Positions 5,080 through 10,854 of a stretch of DNA of 10,854 nt are shown here, piece by piece. Within the stretch, counting starts at the first letter, position 1, and each line of letters starts with the position of its first letter. Made by a program: the position numbers and the translations under genes. Under the pieces are notes generated by a model. It saw only the letters and a program-made list of their open reading frames with translations, was not told the DNA's origin and did not search any database. Source of the stretch: DASRJW01 sp035649435 (GTDB taxonomy: Bacteria; Krumholzibacteriota; Krumholzibacteriia; G020349025); contig DASRJO010000042.1 in assembly GCA_035649435.1 (NCBI GenBank), positions 1 to 10,854 of the forward strand. Reading direction: 5' to 3'.

Positions 5080-7671
5080 TCAGCGCCCGGAAGGGGGCAA
5101 GCTCTCGACGGCGGCGCCGCCCGCGGGTGCGGCCTTCGGCGCCGGCGGGTTCAACGATTCACCCGGCGCCTCGGTCTGCAAACGCTCGAGATACTGGCGC
5201 AGCCGGCGGCCGGGCTCGCCGGGATGCCGCGCTTCCCACCCTGCCACCAGGCGCTCGGCCTCGGCGCGCTGGCCCGCACCCCACATCGCCTCGAGCAACA
5301 TCTGCTGCAAAAACTCGTCGTTGGGGTTGCGCGCATCGAGTTGCCGCAGGGCCTCGAGCGCCAGCTCGAAATGCGATTCGAGCAAGTGCAAGCGCGCCAG
5401 CTCGAAGAGCGCGTTGTCGTTGAGAGGGTCGCGCGCCAGCAACGACTCCAACAACGAAACCGCACGGCTCGATTCGCCCATGCGCACATGCAGGCTGGCG
5501 AGCAGCAGCACCACGGCTTCGTGACGCGGCGAAATCTCGTACGCCGTCTCATAGCGGCGACGGGCCTGCGACAGCCAGGCGTCCCGTGTCGAATCGTCGG
5601 CGGCCTGCGACGCTTGCTCCTCCGCTTGTCGCCCGAGGCGGATGAAGGCGTTGGCATAGTTCTGGATCAGGATCTCCTGATTCGAGTCGCGATAAACGCC
5701 GTTGTCGCGCTTGCCGGCGGCATCGAGGATGCCGTCGAAGCGATACTTGGTGTCGACGTTCTCCGCCAGGCGCGCGTGGTCGACGCGCTCCTTGCCCTTG
5801 GAAGACGCGAAACGGAACACCAGGCCCTCGAGCACCAACCGATCCTCGTAGGCCTCCAGGAACTCGCCGGGGATGGTGACGGCGAAGTAGATCGGCCGCT
5901 TGCCGTAGTTGTCACGCAAGATCTGGACCGCCGCCAAATCGCGCGGCTGGTACTCCTCTTGCGTTTGCTTGTAGAGCGTGTAGGCATCCAGCGCCAGATT
6001 GTCGATCTGCTCATCGGTCAAGTTGAAGGTCACGCGCGGCTCGTTGTCGCGCAGCTGGCGCGGGTACCACGTGGTGTTGAGCAGGCTCAGGTTGAGCACG
6101 CGCACGTCGCGCCGGAAACCCTCGACCTCCTGCTGGTACCAGAGCGGAAAGGTGTCGTTGTCGCCGTTGGTGAAAATGAGCGCGTTCGGCTCGAGGCCGA
6201 CCAGCATGTTGTAGCCGTATCCCCACGGGATGCGCTCGCGGGTGCGGTCGTGCTGGAAGTGATAGCGCACGAACAGCATGCACGTGAACACCAGGAACAG
6301 CGCGACACCACCGGTGTACCCCAGGCGATCCCACCGCGCCAGCTTCTGGTTCTTGCGCGCGGCGAAGAACCAGTCGAGCAGCGCCGCCAATCCGATGCCG
6401 ATGAAGACGCCGAAGAAATAGAAGGCGGGCGAGTAGAAGTAGTCGCGTTCGCGCACCTCGGCTGGGATGACGGAACCGCTGCGCGGGTCGAGCCGTGTGC
6501 CGTCCGAGAAGTTGAGGAACAAGATCATGCCGATGCTGGTGATGAAGAACGTCGATCCGAGTAGCGCGAAGCTGCGGAAGGAGCGCCGGGCCAGCGCCAC
6601 GAGCCCGGCCAGACCCACCAGAATCGGCACCAGCGCCATGCCGGTGCCGCGCGGCGGGCGCACCAACTGGTACTGCTCGGTGAAATAGCGCCAGAAATGA
6701 TCGACGATCTGGAACTCCCAGCTGCCCTTGCGATGGAATGGATTGCTCGGCGGATATTGCTCGCGCCGCAGCACCGCCATCAGGTTGGCGAAGGTCTGCG
6801 GATCGGCCTCGTCGATCGCCGGGTTCTGCGCCGAGCGGATGAGCAAGAAGGCGTGGATCGTGATGCCGAGAAGGAACAGCAGCGACGCGACGGCGACGAA
6901 ACGCTTGCCACCCGCCAGGCGCCAGATCGCCACGATCAGGTACACGATGACGGCGACGGCCGCGAGGCCGCCCTTGAGGATGGTGGTCACATAGAGCAGG
7001 AACAGCAGGAAGCCGCAGGAGAAAATGACGACGTCCGCATCGGTGACGCTCTTGTTGCGGTAGAGCAGGATGAACAGCGCCACCGATGGATACACCAGCA
7101 CGGTGCCGAGGTGGAAGCCGACGCACAACGACAGCAAATAGATGATGAGATAGATGTTGCGCGTGCTCTGCGGGGACTTCGGATCTCGCGCCCAGCGTAG
7201 TGCCAGCAACGTGGTGAGCCCCATGACGAACGAAGCGATGGCGTAGACCTCGGCCTCGACGGCGTTCGACCAATAGGTATTGCTCCAGGCGGTGAACAGA
7301 GATCCCACCAGCGCCGAACCATGGATCACGATGCGATCGAGCCCGGTCTTCGCTTCGCCACGCACCTGCCGCAGCACTTGGGTCAGGATCAAGTAGAGCA
7401 TGACGATGCCCAGCGAACCGAACAGCGCCGACATGAAGTTCACCTTCTGCGCGATGGACATTCCCGGAATCGGCAGCATGGTGAAGACGCGCCCGAGCAC
7501 AACGTACAGCGGTGTGGCCGGTGGGTGGGGGATGCCGAGACTGTAGGCGGTGGCGACGAATTCGCCGCTGTCCCAGAAGCTGGTGCTGCCGGCCATGGTT
7601 TCGATGTAGGCGGCCAGCACGACGACGAACAGTCCGAGGGCGATTCCGAGACGCAGTCGACGGTCGTTCAC
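5080..7671 (-). CDS. DUF2723 (TMEM260/GT117-like) membrane glycosyltransferase with C-terminal TPR tail
   Basis: This is an 863-residue protein from GTG 7671. Its first membrane helix (about 8-25) is followed by SFWDSGEFVATA (31-42) and GIPHPPATPLY (46-56), the hallmark first loop of the DUF2723 family (PF11028). D34 and E37 are candidates for the acidic residues GT-C enzymes use, and H49-P-P is also typical. More membrane spans fill about 75-470. RERDYFYSPAF (407-417) and TNGDNDTFPLWY (501-512) are other family motifs. From about 665 to 835 helical TPR-like repeats follow, then a Pro/Ala-rich tail. Human TMEM260 is a protein O-mannosyltransferase, and GT-C enzymes use polyprenyl-phosphate sugars, so transfer of a lipid-linked sugar to a protein or glycan at the outer face is the likely role; activity of bacterial members is inferred. 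The GTG has a strong GAGGAG ribosome site six bases upstream. Confidence 0.88.
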   Translation of the reverse strand: MNDRRLRLGIALGLFVVVLAAYIETMAGSTSFWDSGEFVATAYSLGIPHPPATPLYVVLGRVFTMLPIPGMSIAQKVNFMSALFGSLGIVMLYLILTQVLRQVRGEAKTGLDRIVIHGSALVGSLFTAWSNTYWSNAVEAEVYAIASFVMGLTTLLALRWARDPKSPQSTRNIYLIIYLLSLCVGFHLGTVLVYPSVALFILLYRNKSVTDADVVIFSCGFLLFLLYVTTILKGGLAAVAVIVYLIVAIWRLAGGKRFVAVASLLFLLGITIHAFLLIRSAQNPAIDEADPQTFANLMAVLRREQYPPSNPFHRKGSWEFQIVDHFWRYFTEQYQLVRPPRGTGMALVPILVGLAGLVALARRSFRSFALLGSTFFITSIGMILFLNFSDGTRLDPRSGSVIPAEVRERDYFYSPAFYFFGVFIGIGLAALLDWFFAARKNQKLARWDRLGYTGGVALFLVFTCMLFVRYHFQHDRTRERIPWGYGYNMLVGLEPNALIFTNGDNDTFPLWYQQEVEGFRRDVRVLNLSLLNTTWYPRQLRDNEPRVTFNLTDEQIDNLALDAYTLYKQTQEEYQPRDLAAVQILRDNYGKRPIYFAVTIPGEFLEAYEDRLVLEGLVFRFASSKGKERVDHARLAENVDTKYRFDGILDAAGKRDNGVYRDSNQEILIQNYANAFIRLGRQAEEQASQAADDSTRDAWLSQARRRYETAYEISPRHEAVVLLLASLHVRMGESSRAVSLLESLLARDPLNDNALFELARLHLLESHFELALEALRQLDARNPNDEFLQQMLLEAMWGAGQRAEAERLVAGWEARHPGEPGRRLRQYLERLQTEAPGESLNPPAPKAAPAGGAAVESLPPSGR

Positions 7672-7677
7672 CGCGGG

Positions 7678-7683
7678 CTCCTC
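7678..7683 (-). promoter_or_regulatory. Shine-Dalgarno that decides the start of the DUF2723 gene
   Basis: GAGGAG on the minus strand is followed by CCCGCG and then GTG (7671-7669). The frame is open further upstream to an ATG at 7755, but that would run into the end of the UPF0104 gene and add non-hydrophobic residues. The ribosome site and the beginning of the first membrane helix both favour GTG 7671. Confidence 0.7.
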
Positions 7684-7696
7684 GACGACATGGATT

Positions 7697-8725
7697 TCAA
7701 TCTGCCGTGTGCGAGCGTCGCACCCAGGGCATGCCGCCGAGCAGCACCACGGCACCGCCCGCGAGACTGATGGCGAAAGCGAGCAGCGCGGTCAGCGCCA
7801 GCAAGGTCACCGCTTCTTCGCCACTTTGACCGAGCGGCGCGAACAGCGCCACCCCCGCCCATTCGCGCACGCCCCAACCGCCGATCGAGATCGGCAGCGC
7901 GATGAGCAATCCGAGCACCGGGATGACGAGGAAGAACTTGCCGAGATCCGACGCGTGCAGGTTCCATCCCATGGCCAAGCCGACGCAATAGTGGGCGATG
8001 ACACGCGCCGCCTGGATCGCGAGCGAGAGGAGGAACACGCCGCGCAGCACGCCGCCACGCTGGCGATACTCGCCGAGGTAACCCAGCAGTCGCACCAATC
8101 GGTCCCCCACGCTCGTAAGCGGCAAGCGCTGCAAGAAGCGCTCGATCTCGCCACCGACACGCGGATGCAGGACCACCGCCGCCGCCGCGAGGGTGAGCGC
8201 CGAAACTCCGAGAACCCAGAGCGACAGCGGCCCAGGAATGGTCCCGTGCCACAGCGCCGCTCCCGCGGCGATGAGCGCCAAGGCGCAGAGCGCTGCGGCG
8301 CCGATGACGCGGTCGACGATGGTCGCTCCCGCCACTCGTCCGAGCGCCCCCTCGCGTTTGCCGAGGGCGTAGATCTTGTATACGTCGCCGCCGATGTTGC
8401 CGATCCCGAAGTTGCTGAAGAAAAGACCCGCCCAGTACAGCGCCGCCAAGCGCCTGCCAGCCACGTCCAACCCCGAGCTGCGCACCAGCCACCCCCACTG
8501 CAACGCGCCCAACAAGTGGCTCAAGAGCACGATCCCGAACGGCAACCCCAGAGATCGGAGGCTCGTGTTCGCCACCTGGGCACGCAGCACGGCGGGATCG
8601 AAGGGCCGTAGGACGAGCCACAGCAGGAAAGACGAGATGGCGATCTTGATCGCGGTCTGGATCCACGCGGTCCGCCGCGTGGGTGGCTCCGTGCCCGGAG
8701 CGTGCGTTTGTCCGTGCACGAGCAT
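7697..8725 (-). CDS. UPF0104 / lysylphosphatidylglycerol-synthase-TM-like integral membrane protein
   Basis: This is a strongly hydrophobic protein of 342 residues (345 from an alternative ATG at 8734), with roughly eight or nine predicted membrane helices starting at about residue 23. The family signatures, numbered from 8734, are NFGIGNIGGDVYK (108-120), IVDRVIG (139-145) and PISIGGWGVRE (281-291). These match the LPG_synthase_TM family (PF03706; AglD/MprF flippase-like). Members are often found beside glycosyltransferases and have been proposed to act in lipid-linked sugar transfer or flipping; the exact biochemistry is unsettled. Neither ATG has a Shine-Dalgarno. A sigma70-like promoter (8761-8733) places its -10 box over the first ATG and its expected start site at about 8726-8725, so I favour the ATG at 8725 as a possible leaderless start. 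The stop is 25 bases before the next gene. An upstream frame extension to 9001 is a shadow of the preceding gene. Confidence 0.85.
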   Translation of the reverse strand: MLVHGQTHAPGTEPPTRRTAWIQTAIKIAISSFLLWLVLRPFDPAVLRAQVANTSLRSLGLPFGIVLLSHLLGALQWGWLVRSSGLDVAGRRLAALYWAGLFFSNFGIGNIGGDVYKIYALGKREGALGRVAGATIVDRVIGAAALCALALIAAGAALWHGTIPGPLSLWVLGVSALTLAAAAVVLHPRVGGEIERFLQRLPLTSVGDRLVRLLGYLGEYRQRGGVLRGVFLLSLAIQAARVIAHYCVGLAMGWNLHASDLGKFFLVIPVLGLLIALPISIGGWGVREWAGVALFAPLGQSGEEAVTLLALTALLAFAISLAGGAVVLLGGMPWVRRSHTAD

Positions 8726-8732
8726 CGGGCGC

Positions 8733-8761
8733 ATTCTAGAGGCGGGCGGAACACCTGACAA
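8733..8761 (-). promoter_or_regulatory. Sigma70-like promoter before the UPF0104 gene, possibly giving a leaderless mRNA
   Basis: On the minus strand TTGTCA (8761-8756; 5 of 6 to TTGACA) is followed by exactly 17 bases and then TAGAAT (8738-8733; 5 of 6 to TATAAT). The expected start site, seven to eight bases beyond the -10 box, is at 8726-8725, on or next to the A of an ATG. The 55-base space between the two genes holds no Shine-Dalgarno, which agrees with leaderless initiation. This is a pattern match only, and the sigma factor of the host is unknown. Confidence 0.5.
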
Positions 8762-8789
8762 GCGCGTATGAGATCGAGGCTTAGCGGAT

Positions 8790-9920
8790 TCAGTCGGGGG
8801 TGCGCGCGTCTCCCCCGCCGACGGCGCGGCGCAAAACTCTCTCCGTCTGGACGACCGCATCCTCCCAGCGCAGGCTGCGCGCCCACTCGCGCCCCTGGGA
8901 GGACAAACGCTGGTGCAGGGCGCGATCGCTCCACAGGCGCCGCGCGGCGTCGGCGAATGCATCCACACGCTCCCCATCGACCAGCAATCCCGTCTCGCCA
9001 TCGCGCACGGAATCCACCAAGCCGGGGCTGCGGCTCGCGACCACAGGCACGCCGCAGGCGTTGGCCTCGATGCTCGTCAATCCCCAGCCCTCCTTTGGAC
9101 TCGCGTTGAGCAGCACATGGCTCGACCACAGCAGTCGCACCTTCTCGGCGTGCGGCACATGGCCATGGAAATGCACGGCATCGGCGACACCGATTCGCTG
9201 CGCCAGTGCTTCGAGTCGCTCGCGGTCCGGCCCGTCTCCCACCACGAGCAGCCGCGCATCGGGGTGGGTGCCGCGCACTGCGGCAAGCGTGCGCAGGACG
9301 ACATCGACGCGTTTGTAGCGCATCAAGCGACCGAGATGGACCAAGGTGAGTTGCGACGCGCGCTCGGGTGGTGGCACGAGATCGTAGCTCGCGAAGTCGA
9401 TGCCGCAGCGCACGACGTCGATGCGTTCCGCCGGCACGCCGCGCCCGACGAGATCCTGCTTGGTGCTGGCGCTGATGGCGATCCACGCCGCACGGCGGTA
9501 GATCCAGGCGAGCGGCCGTTCCATCGCCCAGACATAGCTCGCGAACAGCGGATTGGTCTCGCGAAACACCGTCGCCCCGAAGAGGTGCGGCACGTAGACG
9601 ACGAGCGGCAAATCGTGAACGAGCGGCGTGAAGAACGGAATCTTGTTCACGTCTTCGAGGACGACGTCGTAGCGCTGCCGGCGCAGCTCGCGGCGTGCTT
9701 CATGAGCGAGAGCGAAGTTGCCGTTCCACCACGAACCACACCGACGCACCGCGACTCCGTCGAGGGTCGTCTCGCGCTCGGCGCCGGGAAAGCGGGTGGC
9801 GAGGAGCCGGACCTCGTGACCGCGCTGCACCAGACCGGCGGCGATGGCGTGAATGTGCACTTCGGCGCCGCCAGCCCAAGGGCTCATGCGGTCGCGCCAG
9901 TTGAGCACGAGGACGCGCAC
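8790..9920 (-). CDS. Glycosyltransferase family 4-like (GT-B fold)
   Basis: This is a 376-residue protein from GTG 9920. The N-terminal GT-B domain starts VRVLVLNWRD and has the acceptor-side glycine motif PWAGGAEVH at 14-22. The C-terminal GT1/GT4 domain begins near 190 with LVHLGRLMRYKRVD, followed by LLVVGDGPDRERLEAL (224-239) and the nucleotide-sugar motif KEGWGLTSIEANACG, in which E277 and E285 form the classical EX7E pair. It therefore should be a retaining transferase using an NDP-sugar in the cytoplasm, possibly membrane-attached. The frame stays open upstream to 10205, but that extension is low-complexity shadow of the methyltransferase. GTG 9920 is preceded by AAAGGG about six bases away and follows the methyltransferase stop by two bases. 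The specific sugar and acceptor are unknown. The context suggests glycan assembly on a lipid carrier or glycosylation of a surface component. Confidence 0.87.
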   Translation of the reverse strand: MRVLVLNWRDRMSPWAGGAEVHIHAIAAGLVQRGHEVRLLATRFPGAERETTLDGVAVRRCGSWWNGNFALAHEARRELRRQRYDVVLEDVNKIPFFTPLVHDLPLVVYVPHLFGATVFRETNPLFASYVWAMERPLAWIYRRAAWIAISASTKQDLVGRGVPAERIDVVRCGIDFASYDLVPPPERASQLTLVHLGRLMRYKRVDVVLRTLAAVRGTHPDARLLVVGDGPDRERLEALAQRIGVADAVHFHGHVPHAEKVRLLWSSHVLLNASPKEGWGLTSIEANACGVPVVASRSPGLVDSVRDGETGLLVDGERVDAFADAARRLWSDRALHQRLSSQGREWARSLRWEDAVVQTERVLRRAVGGGDARTPD

Positions 9921-9922
9921 GT

Positions 9923-10684
9923 TCAGCCCTTTCGCGCCAAGCAGCCGATGTTCATGCCGGTGTAGAGCGGCAGCGGTGTCGAAGCCAGCTTCTCGCGTGC
10001 ACGCGCCATGAGAGCGCCAGCGACCGGCAGCGGCGGCTGCAGCGGCAGCCTGAGGCCACGACGCAGCAACACGCGGCGCACGACGCGATAGAACAGATTG
10101 GGAACGCACCAGGTGCCGTAGACATCGAGCGGCTCGAGGCCCGACGCGCGCACCAGTCGCCGCAGCGCTCCGATGTCGAACTCGGTCTCCCAGCCCGCGA
10201 ACCAACGATCCATCGCGATCAGCACGTGCTTGAGTGGCGTGTAATAGTGCCAGCGCTGCGGTACGTCGACAGCGAGGATGCCGCCGGGGCGCAGCACCCT
10301 GGCGTTCTCGCGCAGGAGATCCAGCGGGTTGCGAAAGTGCTCCAGCAATCCTTGATGGAACACGACGTCGAAGGAAGCATCGGCGAAGGGCAGGCGGAAA
10401 GCGTCGCCGCGGATGCGTCGCAGCGCCTCGGCCCCGGGTTGCGATCCGATGAGGTGCAGCGCACCCGGGCTGTAGTCGACGACGCAGACCTCGGCGCCGC
10501 GCAGAGCCAACTCCAAGCTGTCGCGCCCCGTGCCGGCGCCGACCTCGAGGACGCGCGCGGCCCGTGGATCGACACGACGCAGCAGCGCCGCGACGATCCG
10601 CCCATCGGTGTCGTAGACATCGGCGAGATCTGGGGCGCTGGCCCAGAACCGCTCCCAGTGGTGTTTCTCGGACGACCTAGCCAC
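9923..10684 (-). CDS. Class I SAM-dependent methyltransferase
   Basis: This is a 253-residue protein from the chosen GTG at 10684. Rossmann motif I is LEVGAGTGRD at residues 46-54. It is followed by the acidic residue after beta2 (VVDYS, D70), the motif GDAFRLPFADASFDVVF at 93-109, and the post-motif LRPGGIL at 131-137. This is the Methyltransf_11/25 layout, with a basic and partly hydrophobic C-terminal region (about 195-225). The substrate cannot be read from the sequence; position among glycosyltransferases suggests a sugar, lipid carrier or glycan. An ATG at 10735 is in frame but would add an octaproline stretch that is only the shadow of the GGC run in nusB and would overlap nusB by 59 bases. 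The GTG at 10684 overlaps the nusB stop in GTGGCTAG, a typical coupled start. No clear Shine-Dalgarno is present. The stop is two bases before the next gene's start. Confidence 0.85.
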   Translation of the reverse strand: MARSSEKHHWERFWASAPDLADVYDTDGRIVAALLRRVDPRAARVLEVGAGTGRDSLELALRGAEVCVVDYSPGALHLIGSQPGAEALRRIRGDAFRLPFADASFDVVFHQGLLEHFRNPLDLLRENARVLRPGGILAVDVPQRWHYYTPLKHVLIAMDRWFAGWETEFDIGALRRLVRASGLEPLDVYGTWCVPNLFYRVVRRVLLRRGLRLPLQPPLPVAGALMARAREKLASTPLPLYTGMNIGCLARKG

Positions 10685-10854
10685 GATGGGCCCGGTCGGC
10701 GGCGGCGGCGGCGGCGGCGGCGCGGCGCGCCGCATCCCGGGCGATGCGGTCGAGCACGCCGTTGACGAAGGCAGCGCTCTCGTCGCTGCTGAACTTCCGC
10801 ACCACGTCCAGCGCCTCGTCGATGACGACGCGCACGGGCACGCCGGGAAAGTAG
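10677..10854 (-). CDS. nusB: Transcription antitermination protein NusB, C-terminal part (partial)
   Basis: This reading frame enters from the right edge (first complete codon at 10853) and gives 58 residues before a TAG stop at 10679-10677. The segment contains VPVRVVIDEALDVV, then KFSSDESAAFVNGVLDRIA, which match the C-terminal helices of NusB, where a VIDEA...FVNGVLD pattern is highly conserved. NusB binds boxA RNA together with NusE/S10 and promotes antitermination on rRNA operons in the cytoplasm. After the conserved helix the protein has an unusual tail of eight alanines encoded by an uninterrupted GGC/GCC triplet run, then DRAHRG. The stop lies inside the start of the next gene, so the glycosylation genes appear to be coupled to nusB. 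The N-terminal part is outside the window; riboflavin genes such as ribH often precede nusB but cannot be checked here. Confidence 0.93.
   Translation of the reverse strand, partial: YFPGVPVRVVIDEALDVVRKFSSDESAAFVNGVLDRIARDAARRAAAAAAAADRAHRG
10698..10721. repeat. (GGC)8 trinucleotide run
   Basis: Eight uninterrupted GGC triplets on the plus strand encode eight consecutive alanines near the C-terminus of NusB. The run lies just after the conserved NusB fold and 14 bases upstream of the methyltransferase GTG. Slippage would change the alanine number by whole codons and leave both frames intact. Confidence 0.9.

Noticed and set aside
4158..5423. 421-residue open frame on the plus strand opposite the epimerase
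   Set aside because: It spans the end of one gene, an intergenic gap and another gene on the other strand, and shows no protein-like motifs. It is a composition artefact.
4909..6564. 551-residue open frame on the plus strand opposite the DUF2723 gene
   Set aside because: It is a GC-rich antisense shadow: the encoded sequence has biased Arg/Glu/Ala/Val/Leu composition, no recognisable motif and no upstream signal, while the opposite frame has clear family motifs.
9921..10205. N-terminal extension of the first GT4 up to an ATG at 10205
   Set aside because: The extension lies entirely over the methyltransferase coding region and is low-complexity. The GT-B fold begins exactly at GTG 9920, which has its own ribosome site.

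Overview
The window is a GC-rich bacterial stretch in which every convincing gene lies on the minus strand, so transcription runs from position 10854 towards position 1. No gene identifies the organism. The GC content, the frequent GTG/TTG starts, and the pairing of a DUF2723/TMEM260-type (GT117) membrane glycosyltransferase carrying C-terminal TPRs with a YfhO-type membrane protein fit a high-GC uncultured lineage such as Gemmatimonadota or the Eisenbacteria-type phyla. That placement is inference only.

Layout in the order of transcription. (1) 10854-10677 is the C-terminal end of NusB, cut by the window edge. (2) 10684-9923 is a class I SAM methyltransferase whose GTG start overlaps the nusB stop. 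(3) 9920-8790 is a GT4-type glycosyltransferase, two bases after the methyltransferase stop. (4) 8725-7697 is a polytopic UPF0104/LPG-synthase-TM-like protein, preceded by a good sigma70-like promoter placed so that its mRNA could be leaderless. (5) 7671-5080 is a large DUF2723 GT-C protein with a TPR tail. (6) 5018-4059 is an NDP-sugar epimerase of the extended SDR family. (7) 4062-3133 is a DPM1/GtrB-like GT2 with two C-terminal membrane helices. (8) 3136-1910 is a second GT4-like glycosyltransferase, without the usual EX7E glutamates. Genes 6-8 are joined by 4-base stop/start overlaps.

A 754-base gap (1909-1156) follows. It holds an AT-rich patch with two sigma70-like promoters on the minus strand, a possible 87-codon small gene, and a degenerate repeat family. 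Then comes (9), at 1155-1, a YfhO-like multi-span membrane protein with a strong Shine-Dalgarno and GTG start, cut by the left window edge.

Taken together this looks like a cell-surface or protein glycosylation locus. The epimerase would supply a nucleotide sugar. The DPM-like GT2 would load a sugar onto a polyprenyl phosphate. The GT-C proteins (DUF2723 and YfhO types) would use lipid-linked sugars outside the membrane. The two GT4 enzymes and the methyltransferase would build or modify a glycan. I saw no tRNA, rRNA, CRISPR array, insertion sequence or phage gene. The genes belong to known families. What is less ordinary is the combination of genes, the possible leaderless internal promoter, the promoter/leader region before the YfhO gene, and the repeats there.
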